The notes: generated from the sequence alone by a model not told the origin. A stretch of 64,000 bases of DNA from Eucalyptus grandis (GCF_016545825.1 NC_052614.1:13162559-13226558); one strand, 5' to 3'. Counted from the first letter of the stretch, positions 33,902-46,612 are shown. Translations and numbers: made by a program.

Positions 33902-35509
33902 CCAACCATGTTGGGAACTTATCCACTATCTTATTGTTGCTCAAATCTAGGACTTCCAAGTTTTTGGAATTGACAAAGGATTGTGGCAATGTGCCTTCAA
34001 ATTGATTTTGACTCAAATCAAGAGTTCTTAAGCTACTTCGTAGTGAAGATGTTTGAGGGATCGTGCCTGAAAGACTATTCATTCTCAAGTTCAAAATAGA
34101 TAAACCACTACTCAAGTATGATAAGCTAATTATTAGACAAGATGAGGAGTGAAAGGTTGGTGGCATTGCAAATCAATAACGTTATCTTCCTCAAAAGTTG
34201 ATTCCCGCTGAGGCGTAAATAGACTAGGTTAGTCAAATTACCAAAAGAAAAAGGAATTGGACTGGTGAGCTGATTTGCACTTAGATGCAATAGGTCCGTA
34301 ATTTGAATTTTTCCAAAATCATTAGGAATGCTACCAAAAAGATTTTGAAACTTAGTAGCAGCACCTCCAAGTTCATTAGATCCCCTACAATCTAGGAATC
34401 AAACCAGAAAGCTGATTGAGGTGGAGGCCCAAATAAACTAGGCTGGTCAAGTTACCCAAAGATGAAGAAATTGGGCTGGTGAGTTGATTTCCACTTAGCT
34501 TTAAGTCATGCATAGCGCAAAGATTTCCTATCTCATTAGGAATGTGACCCAAAAACTAGTTATCATAGAGGTAAAGAAGGGTAAGCTCTGTCAAATTGCC
34601 TAATATCGACAGGATTGAACCAATAAGATTATTATTGTAAAGACTCAACAAGATAAGAAGGTTCAAATTCCCTAGCTCTAAGGGGATAGAACCGTTAAGC
34701 TTATTGGCAAATAGGTGCAGCTTTCTCAATTTGGTTAAGTTCCCTATAGTGGAAGGAATCGGTCTTGTTAGGAAGTTGGTATCCATGTGGAGCACTTCCA
34801 AATTTATCATTTTTCCCATTTCAGGAGGTATAGAATCAGAAAGAGAGTTGTCGTAGGCATACACACTCTAGCTAATTTTCTCAAATTACCTAATAAGGAT
34901 GGAATAGATCCATCCAATTGATTCAAACACAACGCGACCTCACTAAGCCAATGTAGTTGCCCAATTTTTAATGGAATAGAGCCATTTAACTCGTTGAAAG
35001 CCAAGTGTAGGACCTCCAATTTTGTTAGACGGCCGATATCTGGTGGTATTAGCCCCAAGAACTTATTGATAGAAAGGTCAAGATAAGTGAGGTTGCTCAA
35101 AAGACTAATTTGAGGCAGAATGTGGCCAGAGAGACTATTTACACTCAAGTTCATGTACATGAAGTGAGACAAAGATGATAATGGGAATTCGTCAAGCGAA
35201 CCTTTAACATTAGCTCTAATGAGATTTATCTCGATCATGCTCCCGACTTGATTGCGAGAGATGCCATACCAAGTACATGGACTCACCGTCAAATTAGAAT
35301 GGGTGGTATTACAAAGAGAGGAAGTCCAGAAATAGAGAGAAGAAACCGAATGGTGGCCAAGACTGGACGTCCACTTGAGGAGGGTTGAGGATTCCTCAGG
35401 GGAAGCATCAGTAGGAAGCATCGGCAGGAAGTGAAATGATAAAGGTTGGGAAAAGGACAAGGGCAGCCACAAGGCTAATGACCCTCTAAAATTCTAATGA
35501 AGAGTCCAT
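33902..35509 (-). pseudogene. LRR-2 receptor-like protein pseudogene (3' truncated)
   Basis: A minus-strand paralog of LRR-1. The ATG at 35509 matches the other copies, but codon 8 is TAG (35486-35488, AAG in LRR-1), and a 13-bp tandem duplication (35401-35413 and 35414-35426) shifts the frame just after the signal peptide. The LRR cap (CTWYGISRNQVGSMIEINL, with the second cap cysteine replaced by Arg) and about eight LRRs follow in two frames (34807-35472, 34556-34864); further LRRs (34166-33902) follow the 23-bp deletion shared with LRR-1 near 34117. Everything beyond the KIVDKFP repeat is gone. Confidence 0.92.
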
Positions 35510-37080
35510 CTTTTCTTCTCCTCCTTCTCTTTTGTTCTGATAATTGGTTTTTCTTTTCCCGAGGCACAAAGCGGTGCTAAAAAAGGTTATAGGTAGTATT
35601 TGAAAGCAAACTGGACGAATTTTTGGTTCCTTGAAGACTTAGGAATTTTTCATTTTGAAGTCTTGATTGGTGACTTTTCCGGCTTGGTGAGTTTCCATTT
35701 CGGAATTGAGTCCCACTCGTTAAATGAAATCTAGAGAATTTGATAGAATGTCTTTTAGGAAAGTGTTGTACAAGTCAAGGTCTTACGTGACGTGTGACGT
35801 GTGTGAACACTTAACTTTCTACAGGATCAAATCGTGATTTGTGCCACACGTTATGCAATTTCAAGCGTGCGTAAGGGAAGTCTACTCACTCGGCATTAAT
35901 GAAGCCAAATCTTTCCCCAATTTATCCCATCTTGCAGAAATGACAGCCAATGATTTAGCCAAATGGCACCAAAAGCACGGCCAAAATAAAATAGGAATAA
36001 ATGCACTGAAGATTTTAAAATTTATTAGAAAAGTGCAATTTAATTTCTCAATTACCAAAAAATACAAATGAGTCTTAAAATTTATTACAAAGATGCAATT
36101 GAGTCCTAAAATTTTAATAAATAGAATCAACGGAAGAACTTGATTAGACTAATATAATAACTTTAAGACTTAATTGCATTTTAGAAAAAAATTAGAATTC
36201 ATTTGTACTTTATAATAAGTTTTAGGAATTTTAATGCTCTTATTCCAATAAAAAAATCCATGTATTCAATAAAATTGATGATTGTGTGTAAGTACAGGGA
36301 CAAGTGTCAAAATGGATCAAAGCACCGCTCTTTAATGGCCGAGTTCGGTTAGCTAAAATTTGAAGAATGGGTTGTTATGTTATTAAAATAAGAAAGTCCA
36401 ATAAGAAGTGTTTTAGTGAGTCTACATTGTACTTACCCGCGACCCATGTTAATCAAACAGGAAGATTGGCAATGAAAATCTAACATCATTTTGGGGCCCC
36501 GCTTGTTTGAGCCATTTTGACATATGATAACGTGATTAGTTGGGAATTTTGAAATGTTCGATAGTTCCAATGGAGATATTCCCGCATGTTGCACTGGATA
36601 ATGACATTGTCGTTTGATTATGTTCTGGAAGTCATCTTGATTATATCAAAGTTTTCCATCGAATTATACTCATAATAAGAACTTATTTTCCTCTATTTAT
36701 AAGCTTTGCAATTCTTTTTCACTTTAGTTTATTGCGTTTATCATTTTTATAATATATTAAATAGTAGGTAGCATTGCATTGCTTGATTAAAAAAAAATCT
36801 AATGACTGCAAAAAAAAAAAAAAAAAAGACAATCAACGTCAGTTATTTAAATGGGGTAAACTGCCATGAATAAAAGCGTGGGTTGAGTTGAATAAGACTT
36901 GGGTATGAGGGATTGAGTATGGGTTGCCGAAATTGTAATTACAAAAATATGAGTTAATGTTAGTTAAATGGGTTAATTTGAGTCAGACCTAATTTCAACC
37001 CACCCAAACTTGACCTGACCCTTTAGTGAGAATAGAACCAAATAAATCTAAGAGATTATCGTTCTTAAAAGGTTAGAGAG
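35510..37080. promoter_or_regulatory. Upstream flank of LRR-2, inner part
   Basis: Collinear with 28936-30540 of the LRR-1 flank with high visible identity. It contains the leader and probable promoter and shows the same AT-rich tract and poly-A runs. It is cut at 37080 by the Copia element and resumes at 46608. No gene. Confidence 0.6.
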
Positions 37081-37982
37081 TGTGATGGCTAGTATAATCA
37101 CCTAGAGGGGGGTGAATAGGTGAACAAACAAATACGGAAGCGATTCTAGGCAATCGAAGGAAAGGATAATACGATCAAAGTAAAGTAAAGGATAGGGAAG
37201 AGAGAAATGAACACAAGATTTATAGTGGTTCGGCTTATTCCAAGCCTACGTCCACTCTTCCGCACTGATAGCCCACCGGCTAAATTTCACTATGAACAAA
37301 AGAGAAGTTACAGCACAACTTTTCCTTGATTCTACAGTGTAGATGTTCTACCACACTTCCTCAAGGTTTCTCACGAATATAGACTCTCTTTTGTTTACAC
37401 GATTTTGCTCAACAAATGAATTGACTAGGAACAATGAGCTTCAGACTTTGGAATTCTTCTATCGTGCACACCCTCGAACAACTGGAACGTCTTCCTTATA
37501 TACTCCTTCATGCCATCATACCCGTTGGCACTTACCAAAGGAATTCCTCCAATCTACCCGTTGGACGGAATCAATTAGAAAGATCATTCGAGCTATTAAA
37601 GGAACATGTCGATAGCCCATCAATCCTGTTCGCCCATACAATCAGGATCTCGGTTTCCATAAATAGAACCTTCCAAGTATACTTTGCCAATCATCGAATC
37701 CTTAATCTTAAAATCAATTATGATCAAATAAAGGATTTTGTTATGTCATATCCAGCCAAGAGATCTTCTCCAGTCGATAAGGCTACATTCTTAATGAAAC
37801 ATCCAATTCTGGATAGCTTTTCTTCAACGGATTAGAAATTGTCAATGAGGATAGACTTCGAGTCTTGAGTCTGGCTGTCCGGAGGTCTTCAGACTTTAAA
37901 TAGCAGAGTCTGCAAGCCTTCAGACTAGACTAATGGAAACATTTTGTCAACTTCAAAACACTTCAAGAGGATTTCTCCAACA
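37081..37982 (-). repeat. Copia 3' LTR
   Basis: TGTGATGGCTAG to TTTCTCCAACA in plus-strand order, 902 bp. It is highly similar to 45706-46607; the ORFs at 37343-37835 are LTR shadows that recur in the other LTR. Confidence 0.93.
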
Positions 37983-38316
37983 ATCTCCCCCTTTTTTATG
38001 GTGACAAAACTTTCCTGCAGATTTGAAAAACTTTGACCCGCAAAACATTTCTCAAACACATATGCTTATCTTATAGATAAATGGCTAAATGAATAACACT
38101 AGAATCTGCACCCACAGAAAATAGGTTAGTCCAGTATGCAACAAAGCCATCCATAAGATAACAATAGTAGTTGATAATAAGCAGTCAAATCCAAATCCCA
38201 AATTTAGTCCATATCCAGACACACAAGTCAAGTAAAAAACAAACCAAAAAACAAACCAAAAATTCGACAAGTTTAAGTTCAAAGTTTTTCAAGTCTCGCA
38301 ACTCTCCCCCTTTTTG
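37983..38316 (-). other. Repeated polypurine tracts next to the 3' LTR
   Basis: The minus strand reads AAAAAAGGGGGAGAT directly before the LTR (37983-37997) and again AAAAAGGGGGAGAG at 38302-38316; a weaker GGGGGAGA lies near 38811. Clustered polypurine tracts upstream of the 3' LTR are a described Sirevirus feature. Confidence 0.7.
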
Positions 38317-40440
38317 TCAAAGCATAAAAAAATTGAGATGAAGTCAAGGATTCTTGAGAACACGGACAAGCTGAAAATCTCCCATCGACGAACGATACCT
38401 TCCAGCCTTTTAAAGTTTTCCTTCAGCTGAGCAACATCCTCACCCTTAGCATTAGCCTGAATCTGAAGAGAAAGGGCTTGGATTTGATCATTTAATGAAC
38501 CCGAAGAGACTTGTCCTGCATTATGCAAGTTCTGAACTTCACATCCCAATGCATATATCGACCTTGCATCTCCAAGAGAATATCCATCACTCTGCGAAAG
38601 TCTGCTGAATTGTCGATCAACGTGGCATTAGCACGATCGATGGAGTAAATGCAGACAATGGTAGATCGGTATAATCACACGATTTGGCGAAGAACCCTCA
38701 TGACCTTCCTCGGGGAAACTGAGAGGCAAAAACCTCCTCTGGATCAGGGGGATCGATTGACTCCCTCACTGGTTGCAGGATTTGAGGTCATTCCTCTTTT
38801 CTCTTGGTCTCCCCCTGTGTTCATGCCTTCAAGTGGAGAGTGCTCCTCATGTTCTCCTTCTTCTTGATCTCTTTTCTCTTCTTCTTCTTTTTCAACTCTC
38901 TATTGCTCAAAGATCTCTTTCTTCTTCTTCTTCTCTTTCCTCTCGTTTCTTTTCCTCTCGCTTCTTTCTCTACTCTTACTTAATGTCATTGTTCGACTCT
39001 TTCTCTGGGAACAGATCGACCGAGATTTTTCAAAGCCATTGCAGAGATAGTGATGTTATCCTCATCATCTTCATCCTCAACGAGGAGAGCTCTTCTTCTC
39101 TTAGATGGAGCATCCATGGGCTCCTTCCCTTTCCTTTTTCCTGCGCAGAAGAGAATTGATGAGATTTGACTGGAGTCTTCTCCTTAAATTTCTCCAATGC
39201 CTTGCTTAGTTCCTTCAGACGCATCTTGGTCACCATTTTCAGTCCCACCACCATATGATCGCATGATCGAGCACAAAGAATTTGCGGAGGCTGAATATTC
39301 AGATGTCTGAATAACTTCGTCACAAGACCTGGATAAGGAAGTTGTTCTCTGTCCTTCATCACAGCTCTATACATATGGAACATAACAAAGTGTGAGGAAG
39401 TGAAAACCTTTTCCCAAAGATGATGGCATACATTAGCTTTGCCTCTGAACTTGAGACATCAGTCTTGGAAGTTGATTTCGGTCTGAGGCAATTGATTACA
39501 ATTTTGTGCAGCAAGATGTTAAATGCACTCATCCTTGAATAGGAAATCTTTCCCTCCGTTCTCTTGTCCTTAACAAGTTCCAGAGTAGTACGAGCAATAG
39601 AAACTTTGATCCGTTGATATCTTCCTCTCTCAACTCCTAACACATCTGCCAGCATATCCATATCCACAAAAAAGTCTTGATCTTTGACACTGAAGGAGAA
39701 TCTATTTGAATCCAAGAAACTAAGATTTGAATAAAAATAAGCGGTTAGTTGAGGATAGGCCTCTGAGGAGTCAGAGCAGAATTTCTCAAGTTGAAGATGA
39801 CCGAACTTTTCCCTTAAGTTCACATTGACAACATCCAGAAAGTCAAAATCCACACTCCTAGGGTTTATCACCCCACGCTTCAGCAATTTTGAGTATAGAT
39901 CCTTCTGTTCCTTTGATCTAAACAACTCTCCCATTTTTCCTCGATTTTCCGCCGCAACTCCCATTCTTGGTTGAAATTCGCTGTATAATTTGTCATCATC
40001 GTTTCCATACACCGGATTAAATCCTCAATCACGAGGGTCACTTGGGATATTCGCAAGGGTTTCTTCTGCCACCCCCTTACGAGCAATTCCCAAACTTTCA
40101 ATTTTTCGCAAAAAGATATATTCATTTCCATATCCTTTGTCCTTAAGAAAATCATCCACATATTTCAATGGAGTACCGTCCCTTTTAAAGCACGATACAG
40201 CTTATAAATAAAAGAGGGCCTTTGAACTCTTACGGTCTGCATCTTCAATGATTTCTTCATTTTGATGATGATCAACATCTTGAGGACTAGATGGAGGAGA
40301 ATGACGCCGCGAGAATGTTGTGGGCTCTGCTGCTGATTTGGAGACACTTATTCTTCGGTGAGATCGAAGTGCGTAGGCCCCTCACTTATTCGCCGTGGTC
40401 CCCCGCTTGCGATCCTCGAAGACTTTCTTGAAGACGACAT
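38289..40440 (-). pseudogene. Extra ORF after pol (Sirevirus env-position ORF), broken
   Basis: Reading on the minus strand starts at ATG 40440 (MSSSRKSSRIASGG) with a stop near 40350, then an alpha/beta-looking region of about 217 codons (40012-39359; motifs KRGVINPRSVDFDFLD, DMDMLADVLGVERG) and a coiled-coil-like end (38549-38289, LQIQANAKGEDVAQLKENF). It lies between RNase H and the 3' LTR, where Sireviruses and related elements carry an env-like or 'putative plant transposon protein' ORF. I see no signal peptide or convincing membrane helix, so no envelope role can be claimed. Acidic and lysine-rich low complexity lies at 38840-38990. Confidence 0.65.
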
Positions 40441-40879
40441 CTTTCTTAGTCTTTGAAAGATTCCTTGCTTGACTTTCCCAAGAAAGATGACAACTTTTTC
40501 GAAGATTAAACAAGAGAAGAAAACAAGAATGGAAGATTGGTGCTTTTTAGGGTTTTGGAGTTAAGCGAAGAGAAACCGACTGTATATAAAATAGTTGTAA
40601 GGAGAGGATGCCAATCATCGTAATGGAAAGTGAAATGATGCCTTTTAAAAATTAATTGCCTTTTTTGAAAAATGGTCACATCAAAATAACTTCTTTTTCT
40701 AAAGGAAACGATGCAATAATTTTGTCAATTAAAGATAGCGATTGAGATAACAATAATTACCACGGTTCATGAACGTACCTTTTCAAGATGGGATTAGAGA
40801 GAGAGAATAACTTACAGTCAAAGTCTTGTAGTCAAAGTCTTGCTTGCGAGAGTCTCTAGACTTTAACTTCTTCAAACCT

Positions 40880-41675
40880 CAAAATGTTGAGTCTGGAACG
40901 GATAATTTCAAATTGATTTTTCTCCAAATGCTTTGTAAATATATCCGCCGCTTGGTTCTTTGAGTCAACAAATTGAATCGTAATTTCTCCATTTTGAACA
41001 TGATCTCTAATAAAGTGATGTCGAATCTCTATATGCTTTGCTCTTGAGTGAAGAATTGGATTTTTGGTGAGATTGATTGCGCTGGTGTTGTCACATTTAA
41101 TCTCCGTGCATGAATCTTCGCCCGAAGTCTCTTAGCTATTGTTTTATCCACGGAATTTGTGAACAGCAACTTCCAAGAGCTACATATTCTGTCGTAGAGA
41201 GAGCTACCGTACTTTGCTTTCTTGAAAACCAAGATATTGTCCTGCCTCCAAGTAGTTGACGTACACGAGGTGCTCTTTCTATCAACTCGCATTCGGCTAA
41301 GTCTGCGTCCCAGTACCCAAGAAGAGTAAAGTCTCCCTTTTAGGATACCGAGACCGAAGCTTGAAGTTGATGCAACATATTTGATAATACGCTTTGCAGC
41401 ATTTAAATGTGATTCTTTAGGGTCTGCTTGAAATCTGGCGCAAATGCAAACACTAAACAAAATATCAGTCTAGAAGCGATCGGATAAAGGAGTGAACCGA
41501 TGATACTTCTATATAACTTTTGGTCAACTTTCTTTCCTCCTTCATCTTTATCTATCTTCACGGAGCTTGACGTTGGTATATCGGCCTTTTTGCAATTGTC
41601 CAGTCCAAACTTCTTCACAATATCATTAGCATATTTTTCTTGATGAATAAAAGTTCATTCCTTCAGTTGTTTCAC
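40880..41675 (-). pseudogene. Copia RNase H and RT-RNase H linker, broken
   Basis: Minus-strand pieces show KADIPTSSSVKIDKDEGGK and YRSIIGSLLY (41618-41403), HLNAAKRIIKYVAST (41460 frame) and, near 40920-41020, VDSKNQAADIFTK, the standard end of Copia pol. Several frameshifts separate them. This is the C-terminal part of the polyprotein. Confidence 0.85.
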
Positions 41676-42461
41676 TTAAAGTCCAAGGAAGAAGGTTAAC
41701 TCACCCATCATGCTCATTTCAAATTCATCCTGCATAGTCTTAGAGAATTTCTTGCACAGACTTTCATTAGAGGATCCAAAAATAATATCATCGACATATA
41801 TTTGAACAAGTAGAAAACTCTTGCTTTCTCTTTTAATGAAAAGAGTAGTGTCTACTTTACCTTTAACAAATCCATTTTCAATTAAAAACTTACTCAGTCT
41901 GTTGTACCAAGCTCGAGGAGCTTGTTTCAAGCCGTATAAAGCCTTTTTGAGTCTGAATACTGAGTCTGGTTTCCTTGGGTCTTCAAACCCAAGAGGTTGT
42001 TCCACATAGACTTCCTCTTGGATGAATCCATTTAGGAAAACACTTTTGACATCCATTTGGAATAACCTGAAATTCTTATAACAAGCAAAAGCAAGTAATA
42101 ATCGAATTGCTTCTAACCTTGCTACTGGTGCGTAAGTCTCATCATAGTCTATCCCTTCTTCTTGTGTGTATCCCTTGGCCACGAGTCTTGCCTTGTTTCT
42201 TATAACTTTTCCTTTCTCGTTCATCTTGTTCCTGAAAACCCATTTAGCTCCAATAACAGACTTACCTTTTGGTTTAGGAGTTAATTCCCAGACATCATTA
42301 ATACTTGAATTGCTCGAGCTCTTCTTGCATAGCTTCAATCCAGCTTTCATCGATAAAGCTTCTTCTATGCTTTTGGGTTCTATTTCAGAAATAAGAGCCA
42401 CAAAGACTAGACTCTTCGCGCCTTTTGGATCTTGTGCGAATTCCTTCATTGATGTCACCAA
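41676..42461 (-). pseudogene. Copia reverse transcriptase
   Basis: A 261-codon open frame contains [50 protein letters not shown] and the catalytic YVDDIIFGS, all intact Copia RT motifs. It ends at TAA (41676-41678) where relatives continue with Gln (LGLQVKQ), a likely C-to-T change. This is the best-preserved domain of the element. Confidence 0.92.
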
Positions 42462-42879
42462 TAATAAGATCTTTGGGATGACTGGACTTATGTTTCCAGT
42501 TGCTGGTTAATTTGTCATATTGATGGTCACTTCCTTCACTTGAATCTTCAACGAGTCACTTGTTCTTTGGTCCTTCAAAGTCTCGAGCTATTTTAGACTT
42601 TGTAGAGTCTGGAGCAAGTTCAGATTCTTCAAGATGAGTCTGAATGGATTCATTTTGCATAGAGTCTTGGAATTTAACATTCATTGACTCTTCCACTGTT
42701 TGAGTCTTCTTGTTGTAGACTCTGTACGCTTTGCTTGTGGTTGAATATCCAAGGAAGATGCCTTCATCTGACTTTTCTTCAAACTTACCAACTCGATCAT
42801 TTGCATTTTTTTAAGAATAAAACATTTGCATCCAAATACATGAAAATATGAAACAATAGACTTCTTTTCTTTGAATAGT

Positions 42880-43928
42880 TCATACGGGTTTTTTTTCCAG
42901 AATAGGCCTTAGAAAGACTCTATTTATAATGTAACATGCTGTAGAAACTACTTCAGCCCAAAAACGTGAAGAGATGTTACTTTCAATTAAAAGAGTTCTA
43001 GTCATTTCTTGAAGAGATCTATTCTTTCTTTCCACAACTCCATTTTGCTCGGAGTATATGGAGAAGAGAATACATGCTGATGACCATTCATCACGGAACT
43101 TTGTAAAATCATGATTTTCAAATTCACCTCCATGATCTGTTCTTGTACTTGAGATAACATACCATTTTTCATTTTGAACCTTTTTAGCAAACTTTTCAAA
43201 GTAAGAGAAAGTTTCAGACTTACTTGCCAAGAAATATACCCAAGTAAATCGTGAGTAATCATCCACAATTACTAGGCAATATTTCTTACCTCCAATGCTT
43301 TGTGTTCGGTTGGTCCAAATAGATCCATATGCGAAGCTGCGATACGCTTAATGGAAACTTGATTTATTGGTTTAAAAGAATTTCTTACCTGTTTTCCCAA
43401 TATACATGGTGTACATAGATCAGACTTTTGGTATGATAAATTGGGTAGACCACGAACAAGCTTCTTTGCTGAGATTTTGGCTATTTGCTTCATATTGACA
43501 TGTCCAAGCTTTCTGTGCCATAAGTTTGCTTCGTCTTGGATTGAGATTAGACATTGTGATTCATCTGGTTTCACATCCAAGAGGTAGATATTTCCATGTC
43601 TTCGGCCCATGAATGACTCGAGTAGAATCTTTACTAATTCCAACATATTCCCTCTTGAAAGTTGATTTTGAAACCAAGTATCACATAGCTGACTAATACT
43701 GAGCAAATTGTAATTGAGCCCTTCCACTAAGGAAACATTGCTGATTTTGAGATTTCCAATCTTTACAGTTCCAAATCCCACAATTTTTCCTTTGCTGTTT
43801 CCTCCAAAAGAAACTTTTCCACCATTTACTCGAACAAGCTTTATGAAGTAATTTGAGTCTCTTGTCATGTGTCTTGAGCATCCACTATCCAGATACCATT
43901 TTACATTTTTCTTGATAGTGACCTGCAT
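42880..43928 (-). pseudogene. Copia protease and integrase, one frameshift
   Basis: The frame from 43928 shows the protease active site WYLDSGCSRHMTRDS, then the GAG-pre-integrase zinc module LWHRKLGHVNMKQI with CTPCILGK. Near 43270 one base is missing relative to the family and the frame changes; the core then continues with DDYSRFTWVYF, TDHGGEFEN and QNGVVERKN, i.e. the D-D-E triad. Coding continues in broken frames to 42461 (the stretch 42780-42850 resembles HVFGCKCFILK). Confidence 0.88.
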
Positions 43929-43941
43929 TTAAAAAAGAAAC

Positions 43942-45643
43942 TCAAACCTTCTTTGGTACCCATATTTTCTTGGGTCCATTGGTGTTAGTATGATATGCGG
44001 TTTTTGCCCATACCTTTTTAAGAGGTTTCCAAATCATAGGACATTCTTTTTCAAAATGATCTGCACTATTGCACTTTGAGCATCTGAGAGCATTGCGACC
44101 TACTGGTTTTACAAAGATTCTTTTAAAATGATTTTTGTAAGCATCTCTTGTGGGTCTTTGTTTGATTCTTTCCTTCACCTTAGGAAAATCAATTAAAGGA
44201 ATGGTTTCATGAGTCATTCCCAAACCAGATTAATTAAAATAAGGTCTTTGAACAAAAAGAATTTTTTCTAGTTTCTCAGATCCTATAGAAAATCTTTTGG
44301 AAATATTTGAGATATCTCTTTTCAAGAATGCATTTTCTTTTAACAAATTATCTTCACTTTCTTTAAGAGAAGAAACATTCTTGTCTAGACTTTTCACTTT
44401 TTCTTTCGAAATATTTTCCTGTTGTTTTAGAACAGAATTTTCTTTCTTGAGTTTGGAAATTCTTTTAAGAGAAGTCTTAAGACTGAAACATAATTCATCA
44501 ATATACTTTGAAACCTTAATAGGGATTTTGAAGTTACTTACCTCAAATTCGCTTTACGAGTCCGAATCGTCTCGGAATTTGAATCGAATCCGATTGTGCC
44601 ATCGAGACATATATTGGCATAATCATCATCACTTTCTTCACACTCTGTATCACTCCGTTTCAGCTTTAAGAGTTTTTCAGTACTTTTCAGTTTTCCTTTC
44701 TTCTTCCTCGAAGAGGACAGTTGGGTCGATGTGTCCCTTTTCTTACATTCAAAGCAGACTACATCTTTGTTTGATTCATCATTCCCAACAGACTTAGTAT
44801 GTTGCTTTTGAAAACTTTGTTTCTTTGGATTGAATCTTCTTCCTTTTTGTTCAGCTTTCTGAATCTTCTTATCATGAGAGCAAGTTCCTCATCATCCATA
44901 TCGTCTTGAGTCCGTAACATCGAATCATCATTAGATTTTAACGCAATGGATTTCTTACCTTTAGGGTCTTCGTCTTCATTGATTCGTTCCACTTCATAAG
45001 ACTGAAGAGTCCCAACCAACTCATCAACAGATAGTGGCAAGATTCTTTAGGTCTCTCGATTGAGGTCTTTATGTGATTCCAATCCTTGGAAAGTCCACGC
45101 AAATAGCTTGTTTACTTTCATGGGATCGAAATTGGTTGACCTTGATTTTCAAGACCATTCACGATTTCAAATCAAGCGACCGAACATATCCGTTATAGAG
45201 ATTCTCCTGGTTTCATTTTGAAGGCTTCATATTGACCGAGGAGAATGTTGATTCTGGTCTCTTTCACTCGATCAGTTCCTTCATAGGTAATATGTAATCT
45301 ATCCTAGACTTCTTTAGTTGTAACACAAGAAGATATTCTGTTATATTCAATAGGGGATAAAGCACAATATAAAGAATAAATTGCTTTTGCATCAAGAGCT
45401 TATCTCTTGATTTTCTCTTCCTGAGTCATTTCGCTAGACTCAACAGCATCTTTTCCTCTTTCTGAGACAGATGCAGCTTTAGGAATGATTCCTTTTTTCT
45501 ACAACGTTCCATTCCAGAGAATCCTTTGATCTTAGGAATGCTTTAATCTTGTTTTTCCATATGTTGTAATCCTTTCCATCAAAGTAAGGTGGTCTGGTAT
45601 TGCTTTGCCCTTCTACCAGTCCTGGAGCCAACATACTAGCCAT
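43942..45643 (-). pseudogene. Copia gag, broken
   Basis: The start ATG at 45643 reads MASMLAPGLVEGQSNT, followed by FDGKDYNIWKNK, the Copia gag N-terminus. Frames break repeatedly to 45040. 45040-44759 and 44223-43942 carry the rest, including the zinc knuckle CSKCNSADHFEKEC (CX2CX4HX4C). Gag forms the particle. Confidence 0.8.
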
Positions 45644-45688
45644 GGATCTTTAACTCTGAAGTAAAACACTTCAACAAAAGTGAGTACA

Positions 45689-45703
45689 CGAGCTCTGATA
45701 CAA
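45689..45703 (-). other. Copia primer-binding site
   Basis: TTTGTATCAGAGCTC on the minus strand directly after the 5' LTR; TATCAGAGC matches the initiator methionine tRNA complement used by plant elements. Confidence 0.8.
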
Positions 45704-45705
45704 AT

Positions 45706-46607
45706 TGTGATGGCTAGTATAATCACCTAGAGAGGGGGTGAATAGGTGAACAAACAAATACGGAAGCAATTCTAGGCAATCGAAGGAAATGATAATACGA
45801 TCAAAGTAAAGTAAAGGATAGGGAAGAGAGAAATGAACACAAGATTTATAGTGGTTCGGCTTATTCCAAGCCTACATCTACTCTTCCGCACTGACAGCCC
45901 ACCGGCTGAATTTCACTATGAAAAAAAGAGAAGTTACAGCACAGCTTTTCCTTGATTCTACAAAGTGTAGATGTTCTACCACACTTCCTCAAGGTTTCTC
46001 ACGAATATAGACTCTCTTTTGTTTACACGATTTTGCTCAACAAATGAATTGACTAGGAACAAGGAGCTTCAGACTTTGGAATTCTTCTATCGTGCACACC
46101 CTCGAACAACTGGAACGTCTTCCTTATATACTCCTTCATGCCATCATGCCCGTTGGCACTTACCAAAAGAATTCCTCCAATCTACCCGTTGGACGGAATC
46201 GATTAGAAAGATCATTCGAGCTATTAAAGGAACATGTCGATAGCCCATCAATCCTGTTCGCCCATACAATAAGGATCTCGGTTTCCATAAGTAGAACCTT
46301 CCAAGTATACTTTGCCAATCATCGGATCCTTAATCTTAAAATCAATTATGATCAAATAAAGGATTCCGTTATGTCATATCCAGCCAAGAGATCTTCTCCG
46401 ATCGATAAGACTACATTCTTAATGAAACATCAAGTTCGGATAGCCTTTCTTCAACGGATTAGAAACTGCCAATGAGGATAGACTTTGAGTCTTGAGTCCT
46501 GGCTGTCCTGGAGGTCTTCGACTTTAAATAGCGAGTCTGCAAGCCTTCGACTAGACGATGGAAACGTTTTGTCAACTTCAAAACACTTCAAGAGGATTTC
46601 TCCAACA
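45706..46607 (-). repeat. Copia 5' LTR
   Basis: 902 bp, TGTGATGGCTAG to TTTCTCCAACA, followed by the target duplication GAGAG. Compared with the other LTR most of it is nearly identical, but 46490-46560 shows a cluster of single-base indels. Confidence 0.93.
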
Positions 46608-46612
46608 GAGAG

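Larger units (their letters stand above)
37081..46607 (-). mobile_element. Ty1/Copia element of Sirevirus type, 9.5 kb, with two LTRs
   Basis: Flanked by a perfect 5-bp duplication GAGAG (37076-37080 and 46608-46612); the empty site is visible at about 30518 in the LRR-1 flank. Both LTRs are 902 bp by boundary. On the minus strand the order is LTR, primer-binding site, gag, protease, integrase, reverse transcriptase, RNase H, an additional ORF, repeated polypurine tracts, LTR. Integrase before reverse transcriptase defines Copia. The extra ORF after pol and multiple polypurine tracts are Sirevirus traits. Frameshifts and stops in pol mean this copy is not autonomous. Confidence 0.92.

Noticed and set aside
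37343..37835. Open frames of 90-133 codons recurring at 45971-46475
   Set aside because: Their recurrence is explained by the two LTRs of the Copia element, not by a conserved gene.
38289..40440. True envelope protein in the Copia element
   Set aside because: No signal peptide, convincing membrane helix or cleavage motif; position alone is not enough.
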